Below, piece after piece: positions 27,141-35,865 of a stretch of 64,000 nucleotides of DNA (position 1 is its first letter; every line of letters begins with the position of its first letter). The position numbers and the translations under genes were made by a program. A model generated the notes under the pieces. It did no database searches and was not told the DNA's origin. It was given only the letters and a program-made list of their open reading frames with translations. Source of the DNA: JAVJRN01 sp040218415 (GTDB lineage Bacteria > Bacteroidota > Bacteroidia > Cytophagales > Cyclobacteriaceae); the NCBI GenBank assembly GCA_040218415.1, contig JAVJRN010000066.1, positions 1-64,000 of the forward strand. Direction: 5' to 3'.

Positions 27141-27551
27141 TTAGTTACAATTGATACAAGTGCCTTTATACACCATGCTGGCACTTGAGGCATTGAATCC
27201 TACCGGGATTTGAGTTTGTGGTATCTTAGATTTTGTTAAGCAATAAGTCTCTCCGCACTTCACACAATGAAAGTGAACGTGTTGGTCTTGTGGCTCACAT
27301 TCGCAACCCTCCTCACAAAGTGCATATTTTACTGAACCTGTCCCGTCTTCTATGCTATGAATGAGTTTCTTCTCTTCAAATGTTTTGAGGGTACGGTATA
27401 GCGTGGTTTTATCAGCTCTTTCAAATTTAGCTTCTAAATCCAACAAACTGATCGCTGAGCCTGATTCTACTAGTTGACGCAACACCAAAAGGCGCATGGT
27501 GGTGGGTTTGATCTTCTTCTCTTCAAGTTTGAACTCAAGTTTTTTATCCAT
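27141..27551 (-). CDS. Fur-family metal-responsive regulator (Zur-like)
   Basis: From the ATG at 27551 the protein has 136 residues: a winged-helix half (KPTTMRLLVLRQLVE, KTTLYRTLKTFEEKK) and a metal/dimer half with HVHFHCVKCGETYC (first Cys pair) and a C-terminal CINC pair, the structural zinc site of Fur proteins. The Cys-rich CEEGCECEPQ region near residue 85 is unusual and may add a metal site. It probably represses the Czc operon, whose promoter lies 5 bp downstream of its end region. Its start is only 2 nt after the Argonaute stop, so it is likely transcribed from the defence operon as well. Confidence 0.85.
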   Translation of the reverse strand: MDKKLEFKLEEKKIKPTTMRLLVLRQLVESGSAISLLDLEAKFERADKTTLYRTLKTFEEKKLIHSIEDGTGSVKYALCEEGCECEPQDQHVHFHCVKCGETYCLTKSKIPQTQIPVGFNASSASMVYKGTCINCN

Positions 27552-27553
27552 AA

Positions 27554-29653
27554 TTACAAAAACCAAAGGTTGTCTTTTCCAAATTCGGGTATCTCGTTAC
27601 CGTCAAAATGAGGGAGCATTTCTGCGACCATTTCAGGGTATTTGATGGTAACTGGTAAGTTCTGCTGTCTTACTGATTTCCAATACATTCTACTGAACTG
27701 ATATACCTGGTCAATCAATTCTTTCACGGTCTTATATTCGTCTACCAATTCTTTTTCTGTACAAAATATTTTCAGCTTAATCGGGAACGGAAAGCCGTCA
27801 TGGAAGCTGTAGAATTTCGGGTTGTATCGTGTATTGTTGAACAGTAGGAACTTGTTGTATCCAATCTTTATAAAAGTGCCACTCATGGGCATAAGGTCTG
27901 ACCAACTGTTATCAAATGCAACAATGTCAGAGGATTCTGTCTTGTTGATGGAAACTATAAATACTGGAATATCTAATCCAAGGTCTTTGAGGCCGTCTTC
28001 TATTGGTTGTAATTCATCTTGCCTCATACTCTTGTAGAAGTGTATCACAAGCCGTTTGATGCCTGTATTTACATTTGCATACTCTTTTACTGCTCTGATA
28101 ATTGAACCTGCTAACTCCTTTGTTTGGTCTTTTTGGAAGCACTCAAAACGGTTGAATTTCCCATTATTAGCGAAGCTAAAAGCACTGCCAATATATTGTA
28201 TATCCACCTCTGAGTTTCTGAATGCTCCAATGCCTACTATCAATTCATTTTTAAGCTTTGTATCCAGCTTCCAAGGGATGCCGTTCAGTTTGGCTAAAAT
28301 GGCAATAGCAATATTCGGTAGGCTGTAATAATACTTTTCGTTGGTCAATACTTTTTCGCCATCAATCACCTGTGAAGAGACACCCTCTTTCAGTAGCAAT
28401 TCTTTCAGCTTGTAGTATATCTTCCTTCTTGATTTATCTGGTGCATTCTTGGAGAACGGACTGATATAAATAGCGATATACTGAATATCTGATTCAAAGT
28501 GTTTGTTGGTAATGGCTTCATAGATTTCAGGCCATGGATTGTCTCTGTCTTCAAACCTGACACTGAACCCTTTTTCAGTGTGGTAAGGCGTATGAATGAA
28601 CTTGACCAATCCTTTAAAACCAAATTCCGATCCCCTGAAATAGCTATCCATCTTCTCAGCGATGGGCTGATCATCTTTGTGAAAGATGAAAAAGAAGTGG
28701 ATTTTAGAAGTAGAGCTGAAATTAAAGGGGCCATGCTCTTTCATTCCATCCATTGGCACAATGCCAGACTTTTGTTCACCGAACAAAAGGCGGTTACTGG
28801 AATTGTTGACTGACCCGATATTGATTTTACTAACTTGTATGAATCCGTTTGAGGTAATTGGAATGATTGCTTTGAACTCCTCTGTATTGAGGTGTTGATT
28901 GTAGAACTTGTCGATTCCCTCTCTAAACTTTTTGTACTTATTGGTTTTGTCCGGGGCTTCCGTTCCTTGCATTAGTGCATCTCTGATTTCGAAATTCCAT
29001 ACTGGATACACCTTGTCATATTCTCTTTTGCCGCTATCAAGTAACTCATCAAAACGGTACAGACCCTTTTCGTACACTACCCAATTAATATCTGTCGGTG
29101 ATACATCCTCTAATAGGGTGGAGACAGGAACTTTGAAGATTTTGGATTTACCTTCAAATGTCACCAACAATTCCAAACTATCAGAAACGGTCTTAAACTG
29201 CACTTTGAGTGAGAAGCGGTCGAATATCTTGTACTTGCCTAAGGTGTCTTGTTTGGCACTTGGAAGCCAAACTTCTGTATCACTTACGAAATTGGGCTTC
29301 ACTAAAAATCCTTTCCCTTTGAAATGGCAATGAATGAGCGAATTGTAATATCTCTTTAGTACTGAAGTGGAAAAGGTAGAATTACGGATGGTATATGAAC
29401 GTTCTTCACCTTGCTCATTTATCTTGGTTTCAAACTGTGGACTTGTTGGTTTTGATACCGCTATAAAATCTTCCTGCTCAACTGTAAATGATGTGTAATA
29501 GTGGTCTTGTTCTCCATACTTTTCAATGACCTCATCAGGCACTAAGGATTTGTAAATCCGTGTGAGGTTGTTTTGTTCCTGGTCAGTGAAGTAAAAGGTT
29601 TGTTCTTCCTGAGGATGATTGAATGTGAGTATATTGAAGGTATGGTTGGACAT
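27554..29653 (-). CDS. Long prokaryotic Argonaute, catalytically degenerate (long-B type)
   Basis: The 699-residue protein has an N-terminal region (1 to about 380) with N-domain and linker features, a MID domain with IYYKLKELLLKEGVSSQV (about 412-429), the 5'-phosphate pocket, then NIAIAILAKLNGIPWKL (447-463) and a PIWI domain (about 470-699). The PIWI catalytic residues are lost: the first Asp position reads VGIGAF (Gly476), and the second reads IHFYKS (537-542) where active proteins have an Asp. It should therefore bind guide and target but not cut. Inactive long-B Argonautes act with an associated effector; here the nuclease gene 9 nt upstream is the obvious partner. Guide type cannot be told. 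Confidence 0.88.
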   Translation of the reverse strand: MSNHTFNILTFNHPQEEQTFYFTDQEQNNLTRIYKSLVPDEVIEKYGEQDHYYTSFTVEQEDFIAVSKPTSPQFETKINEQGEERSYTIRNSTFSTSVLKRYYNSLIHCHFKGKGFLVKPNFVSDTEVWLPSAKQDTLGKYKIFDRFSLKVQFKTVSDSLELLVTFEGKSKIFKVPVSTLLEDVSPTDINWVVYEKGLYRFDELLDSGKREYDKVYPVWNFEIRDALMQGTEAPDKTNKYKKFREGIDKFYNQHLNTEEFKAIIPITSNGFIQVSKINIGSVNNSSNRLLFGEQKSGIVPMDGMKEHGPFNFSSTSKIHFFFIFHKDDQPIAEKMDSYFRGSEFGFKGLVKFIHTPYHTEKGFSVRFEDRDNPWPEIYEAITNKHFESDIQYIAIYISPFSKNAPDKSRRKIYYKLKELLLKEGVSSQVIDGEKVLTNEKYYYSLPNIAIAILAKLNGIPWKLDTKLKNELIVGIGAFRNSEVDIQYIGSAFSFANNGKFNRFECFQKDQTKELAGSIIRAVKEYANVNTGIKRLVIHFYKSMRQDELQPIEDGLKDLGLDIPVFIVSINKTESSDIVAFDNSWSDLMPMSGTFIKIGYNKFLLFNNTRYNPKFYSFHDGFPFPIKLKIFCTEKELVDEYKTVKELIDQVYQFSRMYWKSVRQQNLPVTIKYPEMVAEMLPHFDGNEIPEFGKDNLWFL

Positions 29654-29662
29654 TACATAAGA

Positions 29663-30646
29663 TTAAAATACTTGGGATAGTTTTTTTGCTTTCAATATTT
29701 TCTCAATTGCTGTATATCTGGGGGCTTGCGGAGCAAGTCCCTTTTTATCTTTATCCAAAGGAATTGGTTGGATTTGCTGAGCCTTATTCTTAAAATGCAG
29801 AATGTATTTATTGGTGTCTTGCCATTTCTCTATAGAGGCTACTTCCGCATAATGCGTTATGGCAGAAATTGGTGCTACCTGATAAGCTGCTATGTATTTG
29901 ATCTTGTCCAGCATGGAAGCATTGATACGGATAGCGTACCAACAATTATTATTCAGAAATTCCTGTTCAAATCCTTCTTCACGAGCTGCCACAACCACGG
30001 TGTTTAATTCCTCAGGTTTGAGGTTGGTTTTGGGTGACTCTGACAATTCCCTTATTTCTGCATTAAAAGGGGTGAATTTGTGAATGACCTCTTCTTGATT
30101 TTTGAAGGTTTGGAACTCGATAATATCCGTATCCATTGTCAGTTGACTCAAGACATTCTCAAGTTCTGGTGTGCTTTGATCGATTACTACAATTGCCGCA
30201 ACAGGCTTTTCAAAAATGATGCTTTCCAGAAAGTCATCAATGTTTCTATATCCAGCTTTCACCAATCCAGTTTCAATCTGAGACAGACTATCCGTATCAG
30301 TTATTAAGTGATCCAATAGAAATGCCTTTATCTTTCTGCCACTGGCCTTATAAGAAATAGCAAATTTTAGCAGCTGTGAACCTATATGCTTATATGGATC
30401 GTGACTTGAAAGCTCATTTTCTATGATATAAAGCCGTGGTTCTGCCTCAAATGAAAAGTCTATCAGGTAGCCATCTGGGATGGTGATAATACTGTCTCCA
30501 ATTCTCTTTTTAATGTCAATGTAAATACTCTTACTACCGAAAATATGACTTGCCTCCTGAACTATCACTTGTTCAAATTCCTGCTCTTTGCCATACTCAT
30601 AGTAGCTATATGTCTTACCTCCTTGTACTAGTCTTTCCATATTCAT
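29663..30646 (-). CDS. Argonaute-associated PD-(D/E)xE nuclease effector
   Basis: The 327-residue protein has a restriction-nuclease-like core in its first third: PDGYLIDF with Asp58, IIENELSSHD with Glu76 and Glu78, and a following Gln91 in HIGSQLLKF, the order seen in RecB/NucS-type nucleases. The C-terminal part (about 200-327) is unassigned and may bind the Argonaute. The gene is 7 nt after the methylase gene and 9 nt before the Argonaute gene. In described inactive long Argonaute systems, a guide-bound target activates a nuclease, SIR2 or membrane effector that kills or arrests the cell. I infer the same role here. Nuclease activity is predicted, not shown. Confidence 0.78.
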   Translation of the reverse strand: MNMERLVQGGKTYSYYEYGKEQEFEQVIVQEASHIFGSKSIYIDIKKRIGDSIITIPDGYLIDFSFEAEPRLYIIENELSSHDPYKHIGSQLLKFAISYKASGRKIKAFLLDHLITDTDSLSQIETGLVKAGYRNIDDFLESIIFEKPVAAIVVIDQSTPELENVLSQLTMDTDIIEFQTFKNQEEVIHKFTPFNAEIRELSESPKTNLKPEELNTVVVAAREEGFEQEFLNNNCWYAIRINASMLDKIKYIAAYQVAPISAITHYAEVASIEKWQDTNKYILHFKNKAQQIQPIPLDKDKKGLAPQAPRYTAIEKILKAKKLSQVF

Positions 30647-30653
30647 ATTGCCA

Positions 30654-32300
30654 TTACTTCTTCCTGTTAATCCTTCGCTGAGAAAGTTTTTTCCAAATAC
30701 CCCTCATAACTGCTACTTCTTCTTTTTTAAAACCATGATGATTGACTAATAAAGCTTCATCTACAATATCGAGTACTTCTTTTACTTTTCGTTTGCGAAT
30801 GAGTGCGTCTATACGATCGAAATCTATTGGTAAGTCAGCTAATCGAGGCATTTGTATCTCTTCAATTTCAGTAGGCTCAAAGGTCATTACTCCACCTCCA
30901 TAACTTCTACCTGTGATTTCTGAGAAAGCAAAGGAGAGTGAATTGAAGAATGAAATTGCTACCAAGTTTCTGTCAACTCCGTCCTTAAAGCGAACTCTAT
31001 GAATTGTATCAGTGGATGAAGCACCTGTTTCGTTTAAAACGAGTTTCGGATAGTCACCAACCTGTCTTAATGCAAAAGCATCTGGCACCCATAATGAAGG
31101 GGTGATGTACCAACGCTTTCTAATTCTTGTTTTATATCCGGTGTTAAAACCTTGCTGCTCACCATATTCTATATACTTCTGACAAACTTTGGGCAATTTT
31201 TCAAAATCCTCATTGGGGGGTATGAATAAATGAATTGAATTTTGAGCTTTGGAGTTTTCAGAAAAATCAGTTTCAGAAAAAGTAATTCCTTTCAATTGAT
31301 TGGATTTACTGGCAACAGGGATAGTATATGGTTTTAGCTTCCATTGTTTAACCTGGTCTTCTTTGAGCATAAAGAACTCGTTTCTACCAGTCACCAATCC
31401 AACATCAACCTCCATTATATCGCTACATGAAATTACCCTCTTATCCTTTCTTAATTTCTTCAAAAGAGCAATTTCGTTTTCCTCTAAAAAATACTTTGTC
31501 CATTTTTCAGTGCTATGATCTATTGCCTTTACATTGGAGCCATTTATTGATTTAAAGTTGATAGACTTTAGATCTTCAAGGTTCTCGCATTCGATTACTC
31601 TAATCCCTTTGCCATGGTTTACCTTTTTTTCACATAACAATAGAACTACCTCTTGTTGAATGTTGGCAAAAACCAATTTTTTAAAAGTTACTATCGTGAT
31701 TCTTTCAAAGAATTTTGAGAGAAATACCCTTGTTTCAGCCGCATACTTGACCTGAAAAAGTTCTGCCGGTATAACCATAGCCATTCTTCCGTTTTCGTTC
31801 AGCAGAGAAGCAGATATAACCAAAAAAGGAACCCATATATTAGTTAACTTATTAGGATTGAGTCCCAAATTCTGCATCATCTCAATCGCCAGTTTCCTGT
31901 GTTCTTCAGGAAAGTTCTGGTATCTAATGAAAGGCGGATTGCCTAATACTGCATCATATTTTACTTTTCCATTATTGCTTAAGTAATGAAAAAAGTCATT
32001 GTTTTCGATTGTGTTTGAGTTTAAACCCAAATTTGCAGCCCTTGATTTTGCTTTAATAGATTCTTCTTCTATGAGCTCTATTCCTTTCAATCTGCCTTTT
32101 AAGTCCTCACCGACTACTCCCAATTCTTTAAATCGGAGAATAGCTGCTTCAATGAAATTACCATCTCCGCAACTGGGTTCAAGTACATTTTTAGTGTTTT
32201 GTTGAATACACCAATTACATAAGAACTCAGTAATGGGTTGGGGTGTATAGTAGCCACCTCTTAATTTTTGTTTACTCAGGTTTTCTAATACTTGTCCCAT
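30654..32300 (-). CDS. Adenine-N6 DNA methyltransferase (M.Eco57I-like)
   Basis: The 548-residue protein has the gamma-class adenine methylase order: GGYYTPQPITEFL near the start, SAM-binding motif VLEPSCGDGNF (about 40-50), catalytic NPPF in AVLGNPPFIRYQ (about 120-130) and a C-terminal target-recognition part (about 300-500). The length is close to the ~540 residues of the separate methylase of the Eco57I system. It probably methylates one strand of the site cut by the large enzyme encoded just upstream, protecting host DNA. The genes overlap by one base (TAATG). Confidence 0.88.
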   Translation of the reverse strand: MGQVLENLSKQKLRGGYYTPQPITEFLCNWCIQQNTKNVLEPSCGDGNFIEAAILRFKELGVVGEDLKGRLKGIELIEEESIKAKSRAANLGLNSNTIENNDFFHYLSNNGKVKYDAVLGNPPFIRYQNFPEEHRKLAIEMMQNLGLNPNKLTNIWVPFLVISASLLNENGRMAMVIPAELFQVKYAAETRVFLSKFFERITIVTFKKLVFANIQQEVVLLLCEKKVNHGKGIRVIECENLEDLKSINFKSINGSNVKAIDHSTEKWTKYFLEENEIALLKKLRKDKRVISCSDIMEVDVGLVTGRNEFFMLKEDQVKQWKLKPYTIPVASKSNQLKGITFSETDFSENSKAQNSIHLFIPPNEDFEKLPKVCQKYIEYGEQQGFNTGYKTRIRKRWYITPSLWVPDAFALRQVGDYPKLVLNETGASSTDTIHRVRFKDGVDRNLVAISFFNSLSFAFSEITGRSYGGGVMTFEPTEIEEIQMPRLADLPIDFDRIDALIRKRKVKEVLDIVDEALLVNHHGFKKEEVAVMRGIWKKLSQRRINRKK

Positions 32301-35300
32301 TATTCTTCAATTGTTAATTCAGTAGTAAACATTTCATCATTAACTACTTGGTTAAATTCATCATCACTTATATCATACAGACTGTTTACAGTCTGTACCA
32401 ACATTTGTTGGAGTGTTTCCATTTTTCTCTCAAGTATGGTTCTTCTTGTACCATAGCTTCCATTTTTATAAGCATCCTTAGTTTCAATGAGTGCTTTCAC
32501 AGTTTTTACAACTTGATTATGTAGCTTTTTATCAGCATCAGAATTAATCAGCCTGACGGGTAAATTTTCAATGAATTGCTTACCATGTGAATAATATGCA
32601 CCCCTGAATTCACTGGCTCCTGATTTAACCATATTCTCAAATAAGGGGTGTGATAAAATCCCTAAGAGATAATAAATTGAATAGTCTGATGTATTGATTA
32701 ACGCATAGTATGGACCATTGCCACCTCCGGTAAATTGCAAATTATCACTATCAAGAACGTAGGGTGCTGATGTAGATAAAACTGACCATATAAGCTTTGG
32801 AGTATTTTGGAATCTTGTCAAGCTTTGTGATCTGCCGAATTGATACCATTTAGGAGTATTTCCTTGTAAACTTCTTTTCTCTAAGCTTTCTTTAAATTCA
32901 TTTAAGTACTCCCAGGCATTAGGATATTTTTCACTAAAGAATTCTTCACTGTAAACCTCAGCTTTCCCATCTTGAATTATGTAAGGAAAGATTATTTGTG
33001 CATTTGACTTAATCGTATCAAATACTCCAAACGATAGGTCATAAATTGCTGGAAGGCAAATCTCTTTTTCTATCTCATACTGTTTCCCGTTCTTAGTAAA
33101 GATGAAAGTAGTAGGCGTTTCTTGAACAGGCTCGAAAATATAAACCTTATCAGCACTCGTTTGCAAACCAACACATATTTCAGCTAGACTTTTAAGAGGT
33201 GCTGTTAGTCCATTGTGCATTTTATCGAATACAGTTTTCGTTTCAGGTGATAGAAATATCCAAGGCTCTGAACCGTAGCTTTCAGAATTGTACTCAAGAA
33301 AATTCGTTTGATCTGATAAAACCTCCGGTGTAATCCTTGTTACCCTTTTGAATTGAAAAGTATCTTTCTTATCCATTTGAAGTATTAGGATAGCGGTATA
33401 GGTCGAGCGATCTGGAAATACCTGAGTTACTCCAAAATGTGTGATTTTACCTATTTGACAATTCGATACTATAAATTCTCGTAGAGCTTTTCCCCCTTTA
33501 ATAAGAAAAAATTTGTGAGGCACAATGTATCCTAGAAAGCCATTATTATTAAGTAGGGCAACTGCTCGTTGAATAAAAATATAATATTTATCGATTGTTT
33601 CCTTTTTGGCTACACTGAATCCAGAAAGCTCGGACTGATAATACTTAATTTCCTCAGGTGCATATTTTACAAGATTCTGAATACGTACATAAGGAGGATT
33701 ACCAATTATTGCATCAAAGCCATTGGTCTCCTTTAAAAATGGAAATTCAGTATTCCAATCAAAGGGTTTGACATTATATAATAACTGATCATTTTCGAGG
33801 GCATCTGGTTCAAATTCAAAGAATGCGGAATCCACCAAGGAATTTCCACACTTGATATTGCCTTTTAAATTTGGAAGAATTTTTTCAGAATGTTGGTTGA
33901 TGAAGTTATTGACAGTAGCCTCATTTTCGCCCTCTAATAGCTTCAATAGCAAACTAAACTCAGTTACTTCAGCAGCATATGGATTGATGTCAACACCAAA
34001 GAGATTCTGTTCCAAGATATTTCTTTTCGCTTTTAAAGTAAGCGTAAAAGAGGTATCATCTATCTGGTTTATTAGATCATTGTTATTAACCTCTTCCTCA
34101 ATTAGCTGTTGAAGTGATCTTTCCAAAAACAAGTCAAAAGCAGAAATAAGGAAAGTGCCTGAACCACAACATATATCTGCAATTCTAAGGTTTTGAAGCT
34201 CCTGAAAAGATTTTCCATTTGTCAAAGGCATTAAGGTGTCTTTAACTATTTGTTCAACTATCAATTTTGGAGTAGGAACTACTCCGTTTGATGCAGACAC
34301 TTCTGGCTCTTCCAGTATGGACAATTGTTGACCTTCCTCTAGAATGATTCTGCTTCCTAAAAATCGTTCATATATTTGACTTAAAATAGTCGGATCTACC
34401 ACTGTAAAATCATAGGGACTCAGTGGATAATAGAGCTCATTGAAAATTTCAATAAGCACATCTGAATCAATGGTAATATTTAAGGAAAGTGTATCTTCAA
34501 TAAAGTCAAAAAGACCTGAATTAAACCTTTTATCAGACTGTTGAAACAATTGCTTGAGAGCCGAATAGTCTTGAATATTTTTAAGCGTTTCGAATTTCTC
34601 GATCGTCCTATCCTCGCATATTCTAAGGAAAATTATTCGATTGATCAGACGCTGAATAAGGAAATTAATGTCCTCACCGTCCAAACCTTCATTTTTGTTC
34701 AGTGCTGACTTAGCAAGCTGTGTTCTCCATTTTTCAATCTGACTTAAAAAATAGTTGTCAAAAGTGTTGCCCTTGCGTTCATAAACTGAGAATAGGTTAT
34801 CCAATTGTCCAGAATTGGCAGACTCAAATGATACCATCTGACAGATCTCCTCAAATGCATCAACGTACTCTGTGAAATTGAATATTTTTATGCGAGCTAC
34901 TTGCTCGTTTTCGGATGCATCAGGCTTGAAACGACAATCATAAATAACAAGATTTTCAAAGTTTGTTAGAATAGATATACCAAGGTTGGCATTCCAACCA
35001 TACCTTCTTGTTTGAAAGGCTGCCTTGGAAGATTTTAGGATGTTGACTGAAGGTTTTTTAACTTCTACAAACAGTTTTCGGGTTCCATTAATACGTAGTG
35101 TATAGTCGGGATTCTTTTTACTCGTTTCATCCTCAACTACAATATATTCTTCCTGTATAACATCTCTTAGGAAATGAGTTTTAGCCTTCTCATTATCTAC
35201 GTCCCATCCTATACATTTTAAAAATGGGTCAATGAAATCATTGCGTAACTGTGTCTCATTATAAGAGGACTTCAGGCAGTTATCCCGATCATTTTCGTAT

Positions 35301-35326
35301 TTATCAACTAATTCTTGTATAGTCAT
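32300..35326 (-). CDS. Eco57I-type (type IIG) restriction-modification enzyme
   Basis: The 1008-residue protein joins a nuclease, a methylase and a specificity region. The N-terminal PD-(D/E)xK site reads NPDYTLRI with Asp74 and LFVEVKKP with Glu88 and Lys90. The SAM motif IADICCGSGTF is near residue 378 and the catalytic GNPPYVRIQ near 530, followed by a TaqI-like C-terminal target-recognition region. The size matches RM.Eco57I (about 1000 residues), and the separate methylase is next door. It cuts unmethylated DNA a fixed distance from its site, needing or stimulated by SAM in that family. The recognition site cannot be read from sequence. Its start overlaps the regulator's stop by 4 bp. 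Confidence 0.9.
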   Translation of the reverse strand: MTIQELVDKYENDRDNCLKSSYNETQLRNDFIDPFLKCIGWDVDNEKAKTHFLRDVIQEEYIVVEDETSKKNPDYTLRINGTRKLFVEVKKPSVNILKSSKAAFQTRRYGWNANLGISILTNFENLVIYDCRFKPDASENEQVARIKIFNFTEYVDAFEEICQMVSFESANSGQLDNLFSVYERKGNTFDNYFLSQIEKWRTQLAKSALNKNEGLDGEDINFLIQRLINRIIFLRICEDRTIEKFETLKNIQDYSALKQLFQQSDKRFNSGLFDFIEDTLSLNITIDSDVLIEIFNELYYPLSPYDFTVVDPTILSQIYERFLGSRIILEEGQQLSILEEPEVSASNGVVPTPKLIVEQIVKDTLMPLTNGKSFQELQNLRIADICCGSGTFLISAFDLFLERSLQQLIEEEVNNNDLINQIDDTSFTLTLKAKRNILEQNLFGVDINPYAAEVTEFSLLLKLLEGENEATVNNFINQHSEKILPNLKGNIKCGNSLVDSAFFEFEPDALENDQLLYNVKPFDWNTEFPFLKETNGFDAIIGNPPYVRIQNLVKYAPEEIKYYQSELSGFSVAKKETIDKYYIFIQRAVALLNNNGFLGYIVPHKFFLIKGGKALREFIVSNCQIGKITHFGVTQVFPDRSTYTAILILQMDKKDTFQFKRVTRITPEVLSDQTNFLEYNSESYGSEPWIFLSPETKTVFDKMHNGLTAPLKSLAEICVGLQTSADKVYIFEPVQETPTTFIFTKNGKQYEIEKEICLPAIYDLSFGVFDTIKSNAQIIFPYIIQDGKAEVYSEEFFSEKYPNAWEYLNEFKESLEKRSLQGNTPKWYQFGRSQSLTRFQNTPKLIWSVLSTSAPYVLDSDNLQFTGGGNGPYYALINTSDYSIYYLLGILSHPLFENMVKSGASEFRGAYYSHGKQFIENLPVRLINSDADKKLHNQVVKTVKALIETKDAYKNGSYGTRRTILERKMETLQQMLVQTVNSLYDISDDEFNQVVNDEMFTTELTIEE

Positions 35327-35664
35327 TTTTTGTCGAAATCAATTTTGCCCTGCTCAAGGCTTCTGGTCTTTAAGTACTTTATTTTTTCTTCAGCTACCTT
35401 AAGAATTTCATTTGAGTTTGCTTCTTGCATTAAATCATTGGCAACCTTATCACTTAATAAGATCAGTCCAAGCGTTTCTTCATTTTCACTAAACAATTCA
35501 GCCAGAAGAGGTAGCATTTCTTTGTTTGCCGACCTTTCACCTCTTTCAATCTTACTCAATGTAGAAGGATCAATATCTAAGGTTGCAGCTACCTTCCTAA
35601 GAGGTAAGCCAAATTGCTCCCTTAACTTCCTTATGTGTTCCCCAAAAGTCTCCTGAATAGACAT
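35323..35664 (-). CDS. XRE-family regulator of the restriction operon (controller-like)
   Basis: The 113-residue protein has an N-terminal HTH (FGEHIRKLREQFGLPLRKVA...DPSTLSKIERGER, about 8-43) and a helical C-terminal part (about 50-113). A short HTH protein overlapping the restriction gene by 4 bp is the arrangement of controller proteins, which delay restriction until methylation is established. An imperfect inverted repeat at 35689-35710 overlapping the promoter -10 box is a likely binding site. As first gene of the operon, it may set the expression of the nuclease and Argonaute genes too. Confidence 0.88.
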   Translation of the reverse strand: MSIQETFGEHIRKLREQFGLPLRKVAATLDIDPSTLSKIERGERSANKEMLPLLAELFSENEETLGLILLSDKVANDLMQEANSNEILKVAEEKIKYLKTRSLEQGKIDFDKK

Positions 35665-35688
35665 TGCTTTATTTTTCTTGATTAAATA

Positions 35689-35710
35689 ATTTGGACATTA
35701 TTTGTCAAAT
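35689..35710. promoter_or_regulatory. Probable operator of the XRE regulator
   Basis: ATTTGGACA and TGTCAAAT form an imperfect inverted repeat (one extra base in one arm) around TTATT. It overlaps the -10 box and the expected transcription start, suiting autorepression by the controller-like protein. Confidence 0.5.
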
Positions 35711-35736
35711 ATAGTTATTCAATTGTGCGTTTCCAA
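35706..35736 (-). promoter_or_regulatory. Promoter of the defence operon
   Basis: On the minus strand TTG (35734-35736) and TATATTTG (35706-35713) are separated by 20 bp, an excellent match to the Bacteroidota consensus. It lies 42 bp before the start of the XRE gene. No other good promoter was noticed before the downstream genes. Confidence 0.7.
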
Positions 35737-35865
35737 CTATTCAATCATTGAAAAACAGTAGTCAGGATTTTAAGGAAATAGAGGATGCCAAGGATTAAAT
35801 TTCCTTAGTATGACCACAAGAGATTGATTTTATAGGTGTGGTCGAATCTTCGGAAGAAAAGCCTA

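Noticed and set aside
27554..29653. Catalytically active Argonaute slicer
   Set aside because: The PIWI positions that should hold Asp are Gly (476) and non-acidic in IHFYKS (537-542), so target cleavage by the Argonaute itself is unlikely.
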